Made by a program: the position numbers and the translations under genes. Below are positions 26,324 to 35,489 of a stretch of DNA of 64,000 nucleotides, one piece after another; within the stretch, counting starts at the first letter, position 1, and each line of letters opens with the position of its first letter. The notes under the pieces were generated by a model. The model made no database searches and was not told the origin of the DNA. It saw only the letters and a program-made list of their open reading frames with translations. The stretch covers positions 1,674,001 to 1,738,000 of the forward strand of contig NZ_JAUSXK010000001.1 in NCBI RefSeq assembly GCF_030815955.1. The letters run 5' to 3'. This DNA comes from Microbacterium murale (lineage in GTDB: Bacteria > Actinomycetota > Actinomycetes > Actinomycetales > Microbacteriaceae).

Positions 26324-27532
26324 TTACCGGGGTCGGTCGGCTGTCAGAACGCGCTCGATCAGCTCACGCACCGCGCCCTGTCCGCCTGACTTCCCGAGCA
26401 CGACTCTGGCCGCAGAGCGAACCTCGGGGTGCGCGTTCGCGACGGCCACCGGCCACCCCACGATGCGCATGGCCGGAAGGTCGTTCACGTCGTTGCCGAG
26501 GTAGGCGATGTCCGCCAGCGCGATACCGTTCTCCGCCGCCCACGCGGCGAGCGCCTGCTCTTTGTCGTCGATGCCGTGCAGCACCGGCACGCGGAGCTTG
26601 TTCGCACGTGCTCTCACGACGGGATTCACCTCGGTGGAGAGAATGAGCATCGGGATGCCGGCACGCCTGAGCCGCGCGACCCCCATCCCGTCTTCCCGAC
26701 TGACCCGCACCTGTTCCTCCCCAGCGGTGTCGACGAGCACGGTGTCATCGGTGTGCACGCCGTCGAAGTCAGTGACGACCGCCTTCACATCGATGCTCAC
26801 CGGCTGGTCCACGAGGCCGGCAAGAGCGGATGCCACGGCGACATGCTGCGCGTCGTCGATCTCGACCGCACTCCACTCCGGCACCTCGACGATCCCGACC
26901 CGCCCGAAGAATCGATGCCCGGCATGGCGGAAGCCCTCCGCCTCAAGCACATAGAACGCGCCGGTCTCCAGATAGTGCGGCTCGCGATCCTGGCGGCGCG
27001 GCCGACCGGCGGCATCATGGTTGATCGCGACTGCGGCCCCTGCGTCGTCGCGGCGCCAGAGGAAGCCATATGTCTCGTGGGCGGAGAACATGCTGTCGTA
27101 CTGACGCGAGCGCACCTCGTCGACTGCGACGTCGATCCGATCGCTGGGGATGAACGGCGACGTCGCCTGGATGAAGACGACGACGTCCACCGTCACGCCG
27201 CCGGATTCGACTTCGTCGAGAGCGTGCAGCACAGCACTCTCGGACGAGGCGGTGTCGCCGGAGATCTCGGCGGGTCGCCGGATGACGCGCGCGCCGGCCG
27301 CGACGCTGAGCTCTGCGATCTTGTCGTCATCGGTGGAGACGACGACGAGATCGACTCGTTCGGCGGCGGCGGCCGCCCGCACGGCGCGCTGGATGAGGGG
27401 GATCCCGCCGATGCGCGTGACGTTCTTTCCCGGCACCTGCTTGGAGCCGCCGCGGGCAGGGATGATCGCCACGATGATCCCGCTCGCGGCATGGTCGGTC
27501 TGGTCCTGGGTCATCTCGGCCTCGTTCGTCAT
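26324..27532 (-). CDS. neuA: CMP-sialic acid synthetase fused to a HAD phosphatase domain
   Basis: A 402-residue fusion. Residues 20-245 are a cytidylyltransferase (IIPARGGSKQVPGKN, VVSTDDDKIAELS, FIQATSPFI, TGAFYVLE) that activates a nonulosonic acid as CMP-sugar. Residues 250-395 are a HAD phosphatase of the KDO-8-phosphate phosphatase type (VVTDFDGVHTDD, LSTEVNPVVRARANK, GNDVNDLPAM, PVAVANAHPEV). The same arrangement occurs in animal CMP-sialate synthetases. A phosphatase is useful when the synthase makes a 9-phosphate. Start ATG overlaps the stop of the polysialyltransferase gene by 4 nt; 71 nt separate it from neuB. Confidence 0.88.
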   Translation of the reverse strand: MTNEAEMTQDQTDHAASGIIVAIIPARGGSKQVPGKNVTRIGGIPLIQRAVRAAAAAERVDLVVVSTDDDKIAELSVAAGARVIRRPAEISGDTASSESAVLHALDEVESGGVTVDVVVFIQATSPFIPSDRIDVAVDEVRSRQYDSMFSAHETYGFLWRRDDAGAAVAINHDAAGRPRRQDREPHYLETGAFYVLEAEGFRHAGHRFFGRVGIVEVPEWSAVEIDDAQHVAVASALAGLVDQPVSIDVKAVVTDFDGVHTDDTVLVDTAGEEQVRVSREDGMGVARLRRAGIPMLILSTEVNPVVRARANKLRVPVLHGIDDKEQALAAWAAENGIALADIAYLGNDVNDLPAMRIVGWPVAVANAHPEVRSAARVVLGKSGGQGAVRELIERVLTADRPR

Positions 27533-28953
27533 AGTCCGCGTATCGCCTTCCAGGCTCTGGCAGCGCGTCGGCGAGCGCCTTTGATGGTCAGCCTGATCTC
27601 CTCGGCCCGACCCACTCCGCCTGCCGAGCGCAACGCGCGGCGCGCAATCGGCTCGGCGGGAGCGCCGGGCAGGCGGAGTTCGACGAGCCGATCCCGCGCG
27701 AAGTAGCGATCGCGTTCCATCTGATCGAGCTGCCCGAGCAGCTCTTCGGCTCGAGGGCGCAGGTGCACGGCGATCTTCGGCTGCATGGCATAGCCCACGC
27801 CGTCGATGAGCAGTTGCAGCCGAGTCGGATCGCGATACGGGCCATCAGGCCGCGTCAGTGCGTCGACGATCGTCGCGGGAACCCGATTGCTGTTCTCGTA
27901 CGGAGTGAGCCTGCGCAGCACGGTCGGAGTGCCGGACGATGCGATCGGGCGGCCGAACAGGGCCCGCACCGTGGGAAGGGCGGTCGAGAACCCTGCGACG
28001 ACACCCGTGACGTCCAGGCGCTCTGCGACGAGCTCGGCCGATTCGACGCCTCGGTACTCGATGAACTCCGCCCCGTGGTGCTCTGCGCGTTCCCGCACCG
28101 CGTCGGTGACCAGCGGCGGGGCGGACGGATGCGGTTTGAACACGATGCGTTGCGGATCCCAGGCCGCCGCCCGATCGATCATGTCGCACTGCATCGCGAT
28201 CTCCTCGGCCACCGAGACCAGGCCGAGCGCGGACAGATACTGGCCGAGCACCAGCACGGTCGGTGTTCCGTCGGCGAGGGCGTCGAGCTGCGGGTCCGCA
28301 GCGGTGGTCTCCAGGAGCGCTTTTCGGAACGCGGCCGGCGGCACCGGCATCCGCTGTGCGCCGTCCGCGCCGCGAGACCGAGCCTGCGGCACGAGGCTTG
28401 GCCTGCCTGGCTCGGTCTCGTGCAGCAGAGTCGGTCTCGCCGCACCGAAGACGAGCGGCTCGACACCGGGGACGACGTCGGCATACACGACGCGGCCGAC
28501 CCGTTCGACGACGGTGCGCGGCAGCTTCACCCGAATCGGCGAATAGGTCATCAGGCCGTCGCCGATGATCGTGATGCGCGCATTCGGGAACAGCGTGAGC
28601 AGCGTGCGAGCCGGTGCCACCTGGGGGCTCTGCACGAACAGTTCCAGGTCGCCGTCGAGACTCCACGCCCGCGTGAGGAGACGGTTCAGGATCGGAAGGT
28701 CGGCCGCGGCGGGATGCCACGAGCTCGGATGCCGTGGCGAGAGGATCTCGTCGAGCGGTTCGATGCGATCGAAGCGCGCGCACAGTGCGCGGAGGTTCGG
28801 CTGCTCGTGGATCGCGAGGCTCGTCTCGGGTATCCGCGCGGAATTGACCGGGACGAGGATCCGCTCGTCACCTGCCTCGATGAGGCGCTCATCGAGCGCG
28901 GCCGCAGCCGTCGTGAGCCCGTATGCGCTGTGCAGGACGAAGAGCTGGGTCAT
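27529..28953 (-). CDS. Polysialyltransferase-like glycosyltransferase
   Basis: A 474-residue protein related to bacterial alpha-2,8-polysialyltransferase/lipooligosaccharide sialyltransferase-like enzymes. Features: FVLHSAYGLTTAAAALDERL at the start, RITIIGDGLMTYSP, IVFKPHPSAPP (the HP motif that binds CMP-sugar) and VAGFSTALPTVRALFG with the Ser/Thr pair. The enzymes join sialic-acid residues into chains or cap glycans. Start ATG 28953 overlaps the GT2 stop by ATGA. Together with NeuA and NeuB it argues for a surface sialo-glycan. Whether it polymerises or caps cannot be told. Confidence 0.75.
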   Translation of the reverse strand: MTQLFVLHSAYGLTTAAAALDERLIEAGDERILVPVNSARIPETSLAIHEQPNLRALCARFDRIEPLDEILSPRHPSSWHPAAADLPILNRLLTRAWSLDGDLELFVQSPQVAPARTLLTLFPNARITIIGDGLMTYSPIRVKLPRTVVERVGRVVYADVVPGVEPLVFGAARPTLLHETEPGRPSLVPQARSRGADGAQRMPVPPAAFRKALLETTAADPQLDALADGTPTVLVLGQYLSALGLVSVAEEIAMQCDMIDRAAAWDPQRIVFKPHPSAPPLVTDAVRERAEHHGAEFIEYRGVESAELVAERLDVTGVVAGFSTALPTVRALFGRPIASSGTPTVLRRLTPYENSNRVPATIVDALTRPDGPYRDPTRLQLLIDGVGYAMQPKIAVHLRPRAEELLGQLDQMERDRYFARDRLVELRLPGAPAEPIARRALRSAGGVGRAEEIRLTIKGARRRAARAWKAIRGL

Positions 28954-29930
28954 CTCGCGTGTCCTGCCTGGCGCAGCGTCCGCGCGAGCACGCGTCGCTT
29001 GGACCCTTCGAGCCTGTCGAGTGCATGCGCGACATCGGCCGGCGGAAGCGTGGCGAGCAGGTCGCGGATGCCACTGCGCATCTCCTGCCGCAGCGGTGGC
29101 GTCATGCGCCTGGAGCGCACGATGTGGTGCGAGCTCAGTGCAAGGGCAGTGCGCACCACCTTCGGCATGAAGCGGTCTGCCTCGGCATCCTGCTGGACGA
29201 TCTGCACCACCTGCGCCAGTGCGCGCGCGAAGTCGAGCTGTCGTCGATCTCGCACCTGGGTCAGTGAGGTCGCCACCCCACGGCGGTACAGCAGCGCCGG
29301 AGCGTCGACGACCGCGAACGATGCGGCCTGCAGGTGCAGGCGCCAGATCCACGGACGGTCCTCCGCGGTGAAGAGCCCCTCGGGGAACGCGGCGAGGCCC
29401 TGTTCGAGGATGCGCCGGTGGAAGATCCCCGCCCAGGCGTACGGGTAGTCGACCATCGTCGTGTCGTCGGAGGGGAGGATCGCCTCACGCGGGGATGCCA
29501 CGACTCCACGCCAGGCGAACGGGGCACGCACGAGCTTGCGCACGGAGCCAGTGACACGCGCGTGGTCGGTGCGCAGGAAGTCGCAGTCCAGTTCGCGCAG
29601 CCGAGAGGCGAGCACCTGCAGCCGCCGCGGCTGCATCCAATCGTCACCGTCGATGAAGCAGAATGCATCGCCCTCGACGTGAGCCAACCCCTGATTGCGT
29701 GCGCTCGCCAGTCCTACCGGACGTGGATTGACGAGCACCTCGGCGTTCGCGAATCGTTCGGCGTAGTGGCGCATCTGGGCGCCGGTGTCATCACTCGAAC
29801 CGTCATCCACCGCGACGAGCTTCAGCGCCGTCGGATCGTCGAACTGCCGCAGCAGCGTGTCGAGGGTCGTTCCGATATACGGCGCAGCATCCTTCGCGGG
29901 AAGGATGACGGTGACGAGGGGTGTGCGCAC
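28950..29930 (-). CDS. Family 2 glycosyltransferase
   Basis: A 326-residue GT-A enzyme: VTVILPAKDAAPYIGTTLDT, LVAVDDGSSDDT, LASARNQGLAHVEGDAFCF and DGDDWMQPRRL (residues 94-104) with the DxD motif. The C-terminal half carries FPEGLFTAEDRPWIWRLHLQ. It moves a sugar from a nucleotide donor; the donor is unknown. Start GTG 29930 has GGGAG upstream. It is the first gene of the five-gene glycan cluster, and probably adds the acceptor sugar for the sialyl chain. Confidence 0.85.
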   Translation of the reverse strand: MRTPLVTVILPAKDAAPYIGTTLDTLLRQFDDPTALKLVAVDDGSSDDTGAQMRHYAERFANAEVLVNPRPVGLASARNQGLAHVEGDAFCFIDGDDWMQPRRLQVLASRLRELDCDFLRTDHARVTGSVRKLVRAPFAWRGVVASPREAILPSDDTTMVDYPYAWAGIFHRRILEQGLAAFPEGLFTAEDRPWIWRLHLQAASFAVVDAPALLYRRGVATSLTQVRDRRQLDFARALAQVVQIVQQDAEADRFMPKVVRTALALSSHHIVRSRRMTPPLRQEMRSGIRDLLATLPPADVAHALDRLEGSKRRVLARTLRQAGHAR

Positions 29931-30060
29931 AGGGCTCCCGGTGGGTCGATGGCGTCCGGAATGGTCGCATCCGCACCTTGCCGCCTCATGGCGCCGGGGT
30001 GAACGGGCGGTGTATGCGCCTGCCTGCCTCCGCCAGATCCGGTGAGGTGGGCTTTGCTGT

Positions 30061-30129
30061 GTGAGAAGGTCCTTGCCGCATGAGAAGTGCTGCGCGTGGC
30101 GCAGTCTCATGCAGCAGATGCCTTCTCAC
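30061..30129. repeat. Nested three-tier palindrome between ABC transporter and glycan clusters
   Basis: Three inverted repeats lie one inside another. The outer arms are GTGAGAAGG and CCTTCTCAC (30061-30069, 30121-30129). The middle arms are GCATGAGA and TCTCATGC (30078-30085, 30105-30112). The inner arms are CTGCGC and GCGCAG (30090-30095, 30099-30104). It would fold into a long interrupted hairpin in RNA or a cruciform in DNA. It lies 32 nt after the oppF stop, so a terminator is the simplest reading. There is no U-run. Confidence 0.65.
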
Positions 30130-30160
30130 CCGGTGCCGCGCCCGCGGGTGTGATGGACGG

Positions 30161-31000
30161 TCAGCGTGCGATCGGTGGGACCGTCGACCAGGCCGCACGG
30201 TCCTCCGCCGTCGGCGCGGCGGGGATGCGGCCCTTGCCATCCGGTTCGGGGATCGCGGCGAGCAGCGAGCGCGTGTAGGGATGCTGCGGATCGGCCCACA
30301 GGGCTGCCGTCGGGCCCGACTCGAGCACCTGCCCCGCGTACATCACGAGCGTCCGATCGGCGATGCGACGCACGACCGCGAGGTCGTGCGAGATGAACAG
30401 CATCCCGGCGCCGACCTCGGCGACGAGATCGCGCATGAGCGCGGCGACACTGGTCTGCGTGGAGGCGTCGAGTGCGGAGATCGGCTCGTCGGCGATCAGC
30501 AGCTTCGGCCGTGCGGCGAGCGCACGCGCGATCGCGATGCGCTGCTTCTGCCCACCCGAGAACTGATGCGGGAACCGGCTGGTCCACGCGGGATCAAGGC
30601 CCACTCGCTCGAGCCACTCCTCGACGCGTGAGTCTTCATCGCCGCGTGCCAGAGCGGTTTGGATGCCGTCCTTGATCTGATCCCCGATACGACGACGGGG
30701 GTTCAGTGACGTCGAGGGATCCTGGAAGACCATCTGGATGCCGGTGAGCTCGATCGGGCGGCGCCGCAGGCCCATGGTCGACACCGGCAGCGCGTTGAAG
30801 AGCACTGTGCCGGCGGCAGTCTTCTCGATTCCGGCGGCGGCGCGAGCGAGCGACGACTTTCCGCTGCCGGACTCGCCGACGAGCGCAACGGTCTCCCCTA
30901 CTGCGACCTGTACCGAGACATCGTCGACGGCGACCACTGGCGGGTTTCCCGGGTAGCGAACGACGACGCCCTGCGCGTCGAGCACCAGATCAGTACTCAT
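30161..31000 (-). CDS. Peptide ABC transporter ATP-binding protein (OppF/DppF type)
   Basis: A 279-residue ATPase: Walker [11 protein letters not shown]-loop MVFQDPSTSLNPR, signature FSGGQKQRIAIARAL, Walker B LLIADEPIS and the switch His in FISHDLAVVRRIADR. The MVFQDPSTSLNPRR segment is typical of oligopeptide transporter ATPases. It lies last in the dpp operon and overlaps the other ATPase by 11 nt. The C-terminus lacks a clear iron-sulfur-type cysteine motif. Confidence 0.92.
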   Translation of the reverse strand: MSTDLVLDAQGVVVRYPGNPPVVAVDDVSVQVAVGETVALVGESGSGKSSLARAAAGIEKTAAGTVLFNALPVSTMGLRRRPIELTGIQMVFQDPSTSLNPRRRIGDQIKDGIQTALARGDEDSRVEEWLERVGLDPAWTSRFPHQFSGGQKQRIAIARALAARPKLLIADEPISALDASTQTSVAALMRDLVAEVGAGMLFISHDLAVVRRIADRTLVMYAGQVLESGPTAALWADPQHPYTRSLLAAIPEPDGKGRIPAAPTAEDRAAWSTVPPIAR

Positions 31001-31796
31001 CGACACTCCCATCGGTCCTCGAGCCGGGGAGCGCGGCGAGCAGCGTCCGCGTGTACTCGTGCTGCGGATCGGCGAACAGTGTCGCACGGTCGGCACGTTC
31101 GACGATCCGGCCGTCCTTCATGACGGCGACGTCGTCGGCGATCGCGCTCATCACACCCAGGTCGTGCGTGACCAGCAGCACGGCGAGATCGCGCTCGACG
31201 GCGAGGTCGCGGAGCAGCTGGAGGATTCCGGCCTGCACCGTGACGTCGAGGGCGGTGGTCGGCTCATCCGCCAGCAGCACCTCGGGGTCGCAGGCCAGTG
31301 CGCATGCGATCGCGATGCGCTGACGCTGTCCGCCGGAGAACTGGTGCGGGTAGCGACCCAGCGAATCCGCAGCACGCGGCACCTGCACGGTCTCGAGCAG
31401 TTCGACCGCGCGCTGCTCGGCCGCCTTGCCTTTCATCCCCAGATGCACGCGCATGTGATCCGTCAGCTGCTTGCCGACGGTGAGCTGCGGATGCAGCGAC
31501 GCCGAAGGATCCTGGAAGACCATCGCGATGCGCTTGCCGCGGACGCGGTTGAGAGCACGGCGCGGCATCCCGAGCAGTTCCTCGTCGCCGAGACGGATCG
31601 AGCCGGATGTCTGCGCTTTCCTGGGCAGCAGTCCGAGCACCGCGAGCGAGGTGAGTGTCTTGCCTGAGCCGGATTCGCCCGCGAGGCCCTGCACCCGGCC
31701 GGGGTGGAGGTCGAGCGAGATGCCGTGTACGAGCGGGCGGCCGATCTCGATCGTGAGGTCGCGGATGCTGAGGGCGGTGGATGCTGCGGTGCTCAT
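30990..31796 (-). CDS. Peptide ABC transporter ATP-binding protein (OppD/DppD type)
   Basis: A 268-residue ATPase with [55 protein letters not shown] and [15 protein letters not shown]. It is shorter than usual because the C-terminal oligopeptide extension is reduced. ATG 31796 overlaps the end of the permease gene (ATGA). The in-frame reading upstream of this ATG is created by the frameshift in dppC and is not part of this gene. Confidence 0.92.
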   Translation of the reverse strand: MSTAASTALSIRDLTIEIGRPLVHGISLDLHPGRVQGLAGESGSGKTLTSLAVLGLLPRKAQTSGSIRLGDEELLGMPRRALNRVRGKRIAMVFQDPSASLHPQLTVGKQLTDHMRVHLGMKGKAAEQRAVELLETVQVPRAADSLGRYPHQFSGGQRQRIAIACALACDPEVLLADEPTTALDVTVQAGILQLLRDLAVERDLAVLLVTHDLGVMSAIADDVAVMKDGRIVERADRATLFADPQHEYTRTLLAALPGSRTDGSVDEY

Positions 31797-32711
31797 GCGT
31801 TCGCCCCCTTCGCGGATGCCGTGAGGTCGGCCTGGTTCTCGTGAGCGATCTCGGCCGTGGGGTCGAGGACATCGCGCATCGCGTCGCCGAGGAAGTTGAA
31901 CGCCATCACGACGGTGAGGATCGCGAGGCCGGGGAAGACGCCGAGCCACCAGGAGTCGAAGTTCTGCATCGCTGCGGAGATCATCGAGGCCCCATTCGGC
32001 GGTCGGTGGCTGCGCACCGAGCCCGAGGAAAGACAGCCCGGACAGCAGCAGGATCGCGGCGCCGATGTCGAGAGTGGCCAGCACCAGCACCGGCCCGGCG
32101 ATGTTCGGCAGGATGTCGACTGTGAGGCTGCGCAGTGGCGAGTGCCCGAGCAGGCGGCCAGCGATCACGTAGTTCTGTCGCCGCAGGCTCAGCACCAGGC
32201 TGCGGGTGACGCGTGCGTACTGCGGCCACGACACGATGATCGCCGCGATCACCGCGTTGAAAAGCGAGGGACCGAGGGATGCGGCGACCACCATCGCCAG
32301 GATGACGGTCGGGAATGCCATGAACAGATCCGTGATCCGCATCAGCGTCTCATCGACCCAGCCGCCGAAGTAGCCGGCCACCGCGCCGAGGACGGTGCCG
32401 ATGATCAGGGCGGCGACGACGAGCATGAGCGCCAGCGGAATCGTCACGGTGGCACCGGTCATCAGGCGCGAGAAGATGTCACGGCCGTTGCCGTCGGTAC
32501 CCATGAGGGTCTCGATGCCGGGCGCCTGCAGGCGTGGCAGCACCTGCGCGTTGGCCCCGTACGGCACCCACCACTGCGCCGTGAACGCGACGATCACCCA
32601 GGCGAGGGCGATCACCGAGCCGATGACGCCCAGCGGTGTGCGCCAGGCGCGCGGCCAGCGGAAGCGGATCTTCCAGCGGGAGGCGACACGGCGGTCGTCG
32701 AAGGCGCTCAT
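31793..32711 (-). pseudogene. Peptide ABC transporter permease DppC, frameshifted near the 3' end
   Basis: The N-terminal frame (ATG 32711) codes for a standard DppC: GTDGNGRDIFSRLMTGA, LGAVAGYFGGWVD, LMRITDLFMAFPTVI, SWPQYARVTRSLVL and [16 protein letters not shown]. At that point (about 31989-31994, next to a GGGGCC run) the frame breaks. The expected ending [20 protein letters not shown], then [20 protein letters not shown], continues in a second frame to the stop at 31793. Removing one base gives an intact 305-residue permease. Everything else in the operon is intact, so a sequencing error is quite possible. Confidence 0.85.
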
Positions 32712-33766
32712 GCGATCCTCACTCTCGGATCCAGCACGCCGTAGAGCAGGTCGACGACGAGGTTGATGAGCAGGTAGATCACGCCGACCACGAGACCGAC
32801 GCCCATGATGCCGGTGAGATCGAGGTTCGCAGCCGCGTTGTACGCGTACGTGCCGAGGCCCGGCCAGGCGAACACCGACTCGACGAGGACGGTGCCGGAC
32901 AGCAGCGCCCCGAAGGCCACGCCGACGACCGTGAGGATCGGCAGCGCGGCTCCTCGCAGCACGTAGTCGACCACCACGCGAGTGCCGGACAGGCCTTTGG
33001 CTCGCGCCGCGCGCACGTAGTCGCTGTCGAGAACCTCGAGCACTGAAGTGCGAACGAACCGGGTGAGCAGACCGATCGTGACGAGCGACAGCACCATGAC
33101 CGGCAGCGCGAGGTGCGCAGCAGCGTCGAAGAATCCGACGCTGTCGCCGTTCAGCAGGTAGTCGATCGTGTAGAAGCCGGTGATCCGCGGCGGCGGCGTG
33201 ATCGATGGCGATACACGTCCGGAACCGGGCGCGATCCCCAACTGCAGGAAGAAGAAGTAGTAGCTGACCAGCGCGAGCCAGAACGTCGGGACGCTGAGTC
33301 CGACGAGCGTGATCACGCGCACCACCTGGTCGGTGACCAGCCCTCGGCGATACGCGGCGAGAGTTCCGAGCACGATGCTGACGGCGAGGCTCACGACGAT
33401 CGCGCACACTGCGATCTCGATCGTCGCCGGTACCGCGGTGGCGAGATCGGCCGTCACCGGTCGGCCCGTGACCAGCGACGTGCCGAGGTCGCCCTGCAGG
33501 AGATTCGCCATGTAGATGAAGTACTGCACGAAGAGCGGCTGATCCAGCCCGTGCGCCTTGATGAACGCCTCACGCGTCGCCGGGTTCTGCGACGCGCCTT
33601 CGCCGAGCGCGGCCGAGACCGGATCGCCGGGAACGAGGTTGGTGAGCAGGAACGTCACGATGGTGACGCCGATCAGCAGCAGCACCGAGGTGCCGATTCG
33701 GCGCAGCAGGTACCCGACCAGCGGGGAGCGGGTCGGGCGCCTGCGTGCGCCGATGGTCGTACTCAT
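32708..33766 (-). CDS. Peptide ABC transporter permease (DppB type)
   Basis: A 352-residue inner-membrane protein with six helices. Features: LLRRIGTSVLLLIGVTIVTF, NLVPGDPVSAALG, HGLDQPLFVQYFIYMANLLQ, GDLGTSLVTGRPV, and the cytoplasmic EAA-like loop YVRAARAKGLSGTRVVVDYV. It pairs with DppC to form the transport channel. ATG 33766 is chosen, and its end overlaps the next gene by ATGA. Confidence 0.93.
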   Translation of the reverse strand: MSTTIGARRRPTRSPLVGYLLRRIGTSVLLLIGVTIVTFLLTNLVPGDPVSAALGEGASQNPATREAFIKAHGLDQPLFVQYFIYMANLLQGDLGTSLVTGRPVTADLATAVPATIEIAVCAIVVSLAVSIVLGTLAAYRRGLVTDQVVRVITLVGLSVPTFWLALVSYYFFFLQLGIAPGSGRVSPSITPPPRITGFYTIDYLLNGDSVGFFDAAAHLALPVMVLSLVTIGLLTRFVRTSVLEVLDSDYVRAARAKGLSGTRVVVDYVLRGAALPILTVVGVAFGALLSGTVLVESVFAWPGLGTYAYNAAANLDLTGIMGVGLVVGVIYLLINLVVDLLYGVLDPRVRIA

Positions 33767-33774
33767 CGAAGGAT

Positions 33775-35355
33775 TCAGCCGGCGGGTGCGATCTCGGCGA
33801 TGTCGATCTCCCACACCGAGTTGTAGACCGCGCCACTCACGTCGCCTGCTGCCGCGATGTTGCGGCCAGGGACGACCAACGGGACGAACGGACCGTCGAC
33901 CTGCATCGCCTCGGCGAAGGCCGTGAAGGCTGCCGTGCGCTCGTCCGGGTCGGTCGCGCTGGCGGCATCGGCGGCGAGTGCGGCGATCTCCGGGTTGGCG
34001 TCAGCCGCCCACCCGGAGCGGAGACCGACCTTGAGGCCGGGGCCGAACGGCAGGAAGTTCGCCGAGTCGGCGTAGTCCGGCCCCCAGAACCAGAGGCCGA
34101 AGCCCTCGGTGCCGTTGACGTAGGCGTCGAGCTCGGTCGCGAACGGCGCTGGTGCGAGTTCGACGTCGATGCCGGCGTCCCCGAGCTGGGCCTGCACGCG
34201 CTCGGCGAGCGGGGTGAACTCCACGCCACCGGCCGGGTAGTCGTTCGGGAACTGGAGCTTCAGCGTCTGACCGGCGTAGCCGGACTCGGCAAGCGCGGCC
34301 GCGGCGCGGTCGAGATCCTGCTCGACACCGGCATCCAGAGCACCCTCGAATCCGGGTGGGATGACTCCGGTGGCCTGCACGGCTCCGGTGCCCGCCAGCT
34401 CCAGCAGGGCGTCGTAATCGAGCGCGTAGCGGATGGCCTCGGCGATCTTGACGTTCGCGAGGTCACCGGCGTAGTCGGTCGACTGGTTCAGCAGCAGGAA
34501 GATCATCTGGCCGGACGGGACGGAGTCGACATTCAGGTCGTCACCGAGGGTCGCGACCTGGTCGCCGTTGAGGTCCATGGCGACCATGGTGTCGCCGCCC
34601 TTGAGGTTGGCCAGCTGCGTGGCGCTCTCGCTGACGTTGCGGAGGACCACCCGGTCGTATGCGCTTTCCTCGTCACCGTTGTACTCGTCGCTCTTGGTGA
34701 GCACGATCTGCGATGAGAGGTCGAGGGTGTCGAGCACGAACGGCCCTGAGCCTGCGGACTCGCCGTCCAGGAAGGCCTGTGCCGTGTCTGTTCCGTCGGT
34801 CGTGCCCCCGTTCTCGATGACGACATCCGAGTTGACGACGCCGAGCGAGGGGTTGGCGAGGATCGCCGGCAGCTGCAGCAGCGGTGTCTCAGTGGTGAAC
34901 TTGATCGTCTTCTCGTCGACCTCTTCGATCGTGACGCCGGCGAGGAGGAAGTTCGGCTTCGCCTCGGCCATGCCCTGGATGCGCTGCAGCGAGAACACGA
35001 CGTCCTTCGCCTCGATCGGCGTGCCGTCGGAGAAGACGCGCTCGCCCTCGAGGGTGAACGTGAATTCGGTGGCCTCGTCGTTCTGCTCCCAGGACGCGAG
35101 TCCGGGAACCGGCGTGGAGACATCGGATCCCTCGAAGTCGACCAGCGTCTCGTAGAGCGCCTTCGCCAGCATGTTGCCGGTCGGGTCGTAGTTGTGGCCG
35201 GGGTCGGCCGTCTCGATCGTGAACGCCGTGTCGATCACCAGCGAATCGGACGAACTGCTGTTGTTGGCACCGGAGTTACCGCCGGAGCAGCCGGTGACGG
35301 CCAGGAGCGCCACGGCTCCTACTGCGACCAGAGACCTGCGAGACATCGAGGACAT
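33775..35355 (-). CDS. Peptide-binding lipoprotein of an ABC transporter (SBP_bac_5)
   Basis: A 526-residue extracellular solute-binding protein. The signal peptide ends in the lipobox LLAVTGC, so it is anchored by lipid. The body carries typical features of the peptide-binding class: FTIETADPGHNYDPTGNML, EFTFTLEGERVFSDGTPIEA, KDVVFSLQRIQ, RYALDYDALLELAGTGAVQ and VIPPGFEG. ATG 35355 has TTGGAGGG just upstream. It is the first gene of the dpp operon, with an Lrp regulator divergently placed. The peptides carried are unknown. Confidence 0.93.
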   Translation of the reverse strand: MSSMSRRSLVAVGAVALLAVTGCSGGNSGANNSSSSDSLVIDTAFTIETADPGHNYDPTGNMLAKALYETLVDFEGSDVSTPVPGLASWEQNDEATEFTFTLEGERVFSDGTPIEAKDVVFSLQRIQGMAEAKPNFLLAGVTIEEVDEKTIKFTTETPLLQLPAILANPSLGVVNSDVVIENGGTTDGTDTAQAFLDGESAGSGPFVLDTLDLSSQIVLTKSDEYNGDEESAYDRVVLRNVSESATQLANLKGGDTMVAMDLNGDQVATLGDDLNVDSVPSGQMIFLLLNQSTDYAGDLANVKIAEAIRYALDYDALLELAGTGAVQATGVIPPGFEGALDAGVEQDLDRAAAALAESGYAGQTLKLQFPNDYPAGGVEFTPLAERVQAQLGDAGIDVELAPAPFATELDAYVNGTEGFGLWFWGPDYADSANFLPFGPGLKVGLRSGWAADANPEIAALAADAASATDPDERTAAFTAFAEAMQVDGPFVPLVVPGRNIAAAGDVSGAVYNSVWEIDIAEIAPAG

Positions 35356-35477
35356 AGACCCTCCAAGGGAGAGGAGCGATTCGGGAAAGGTCGGACTGCT
35401 GTGGACGACCGTGTTCAGATTGGCACGATGCGCGACGATCTGTCCAATGAGAGCGGGGGCTGCGACACGATTCATCC

Positions 35478-35483
35478 TAGAAT
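35478..35483 (+). promoter_or_regulatory. -10-like hexamer of the lrp gene
   Basis: TAGAAT ends 6 nt before ATG 35490, as in leaderless transcripts. No clear -35 is present. Confidence 0.4.
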
Positions 35484-35489
35484 TCGGAG

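Noticed and set aside
30990..33407. A very long open reading frame covering two transporter genes as one protein
   Set aside because: It is made by the frameshift in dppC, which happens to open into the frame of the next ATPase. The parts match DppC and OppD separately, with ATGA between them.
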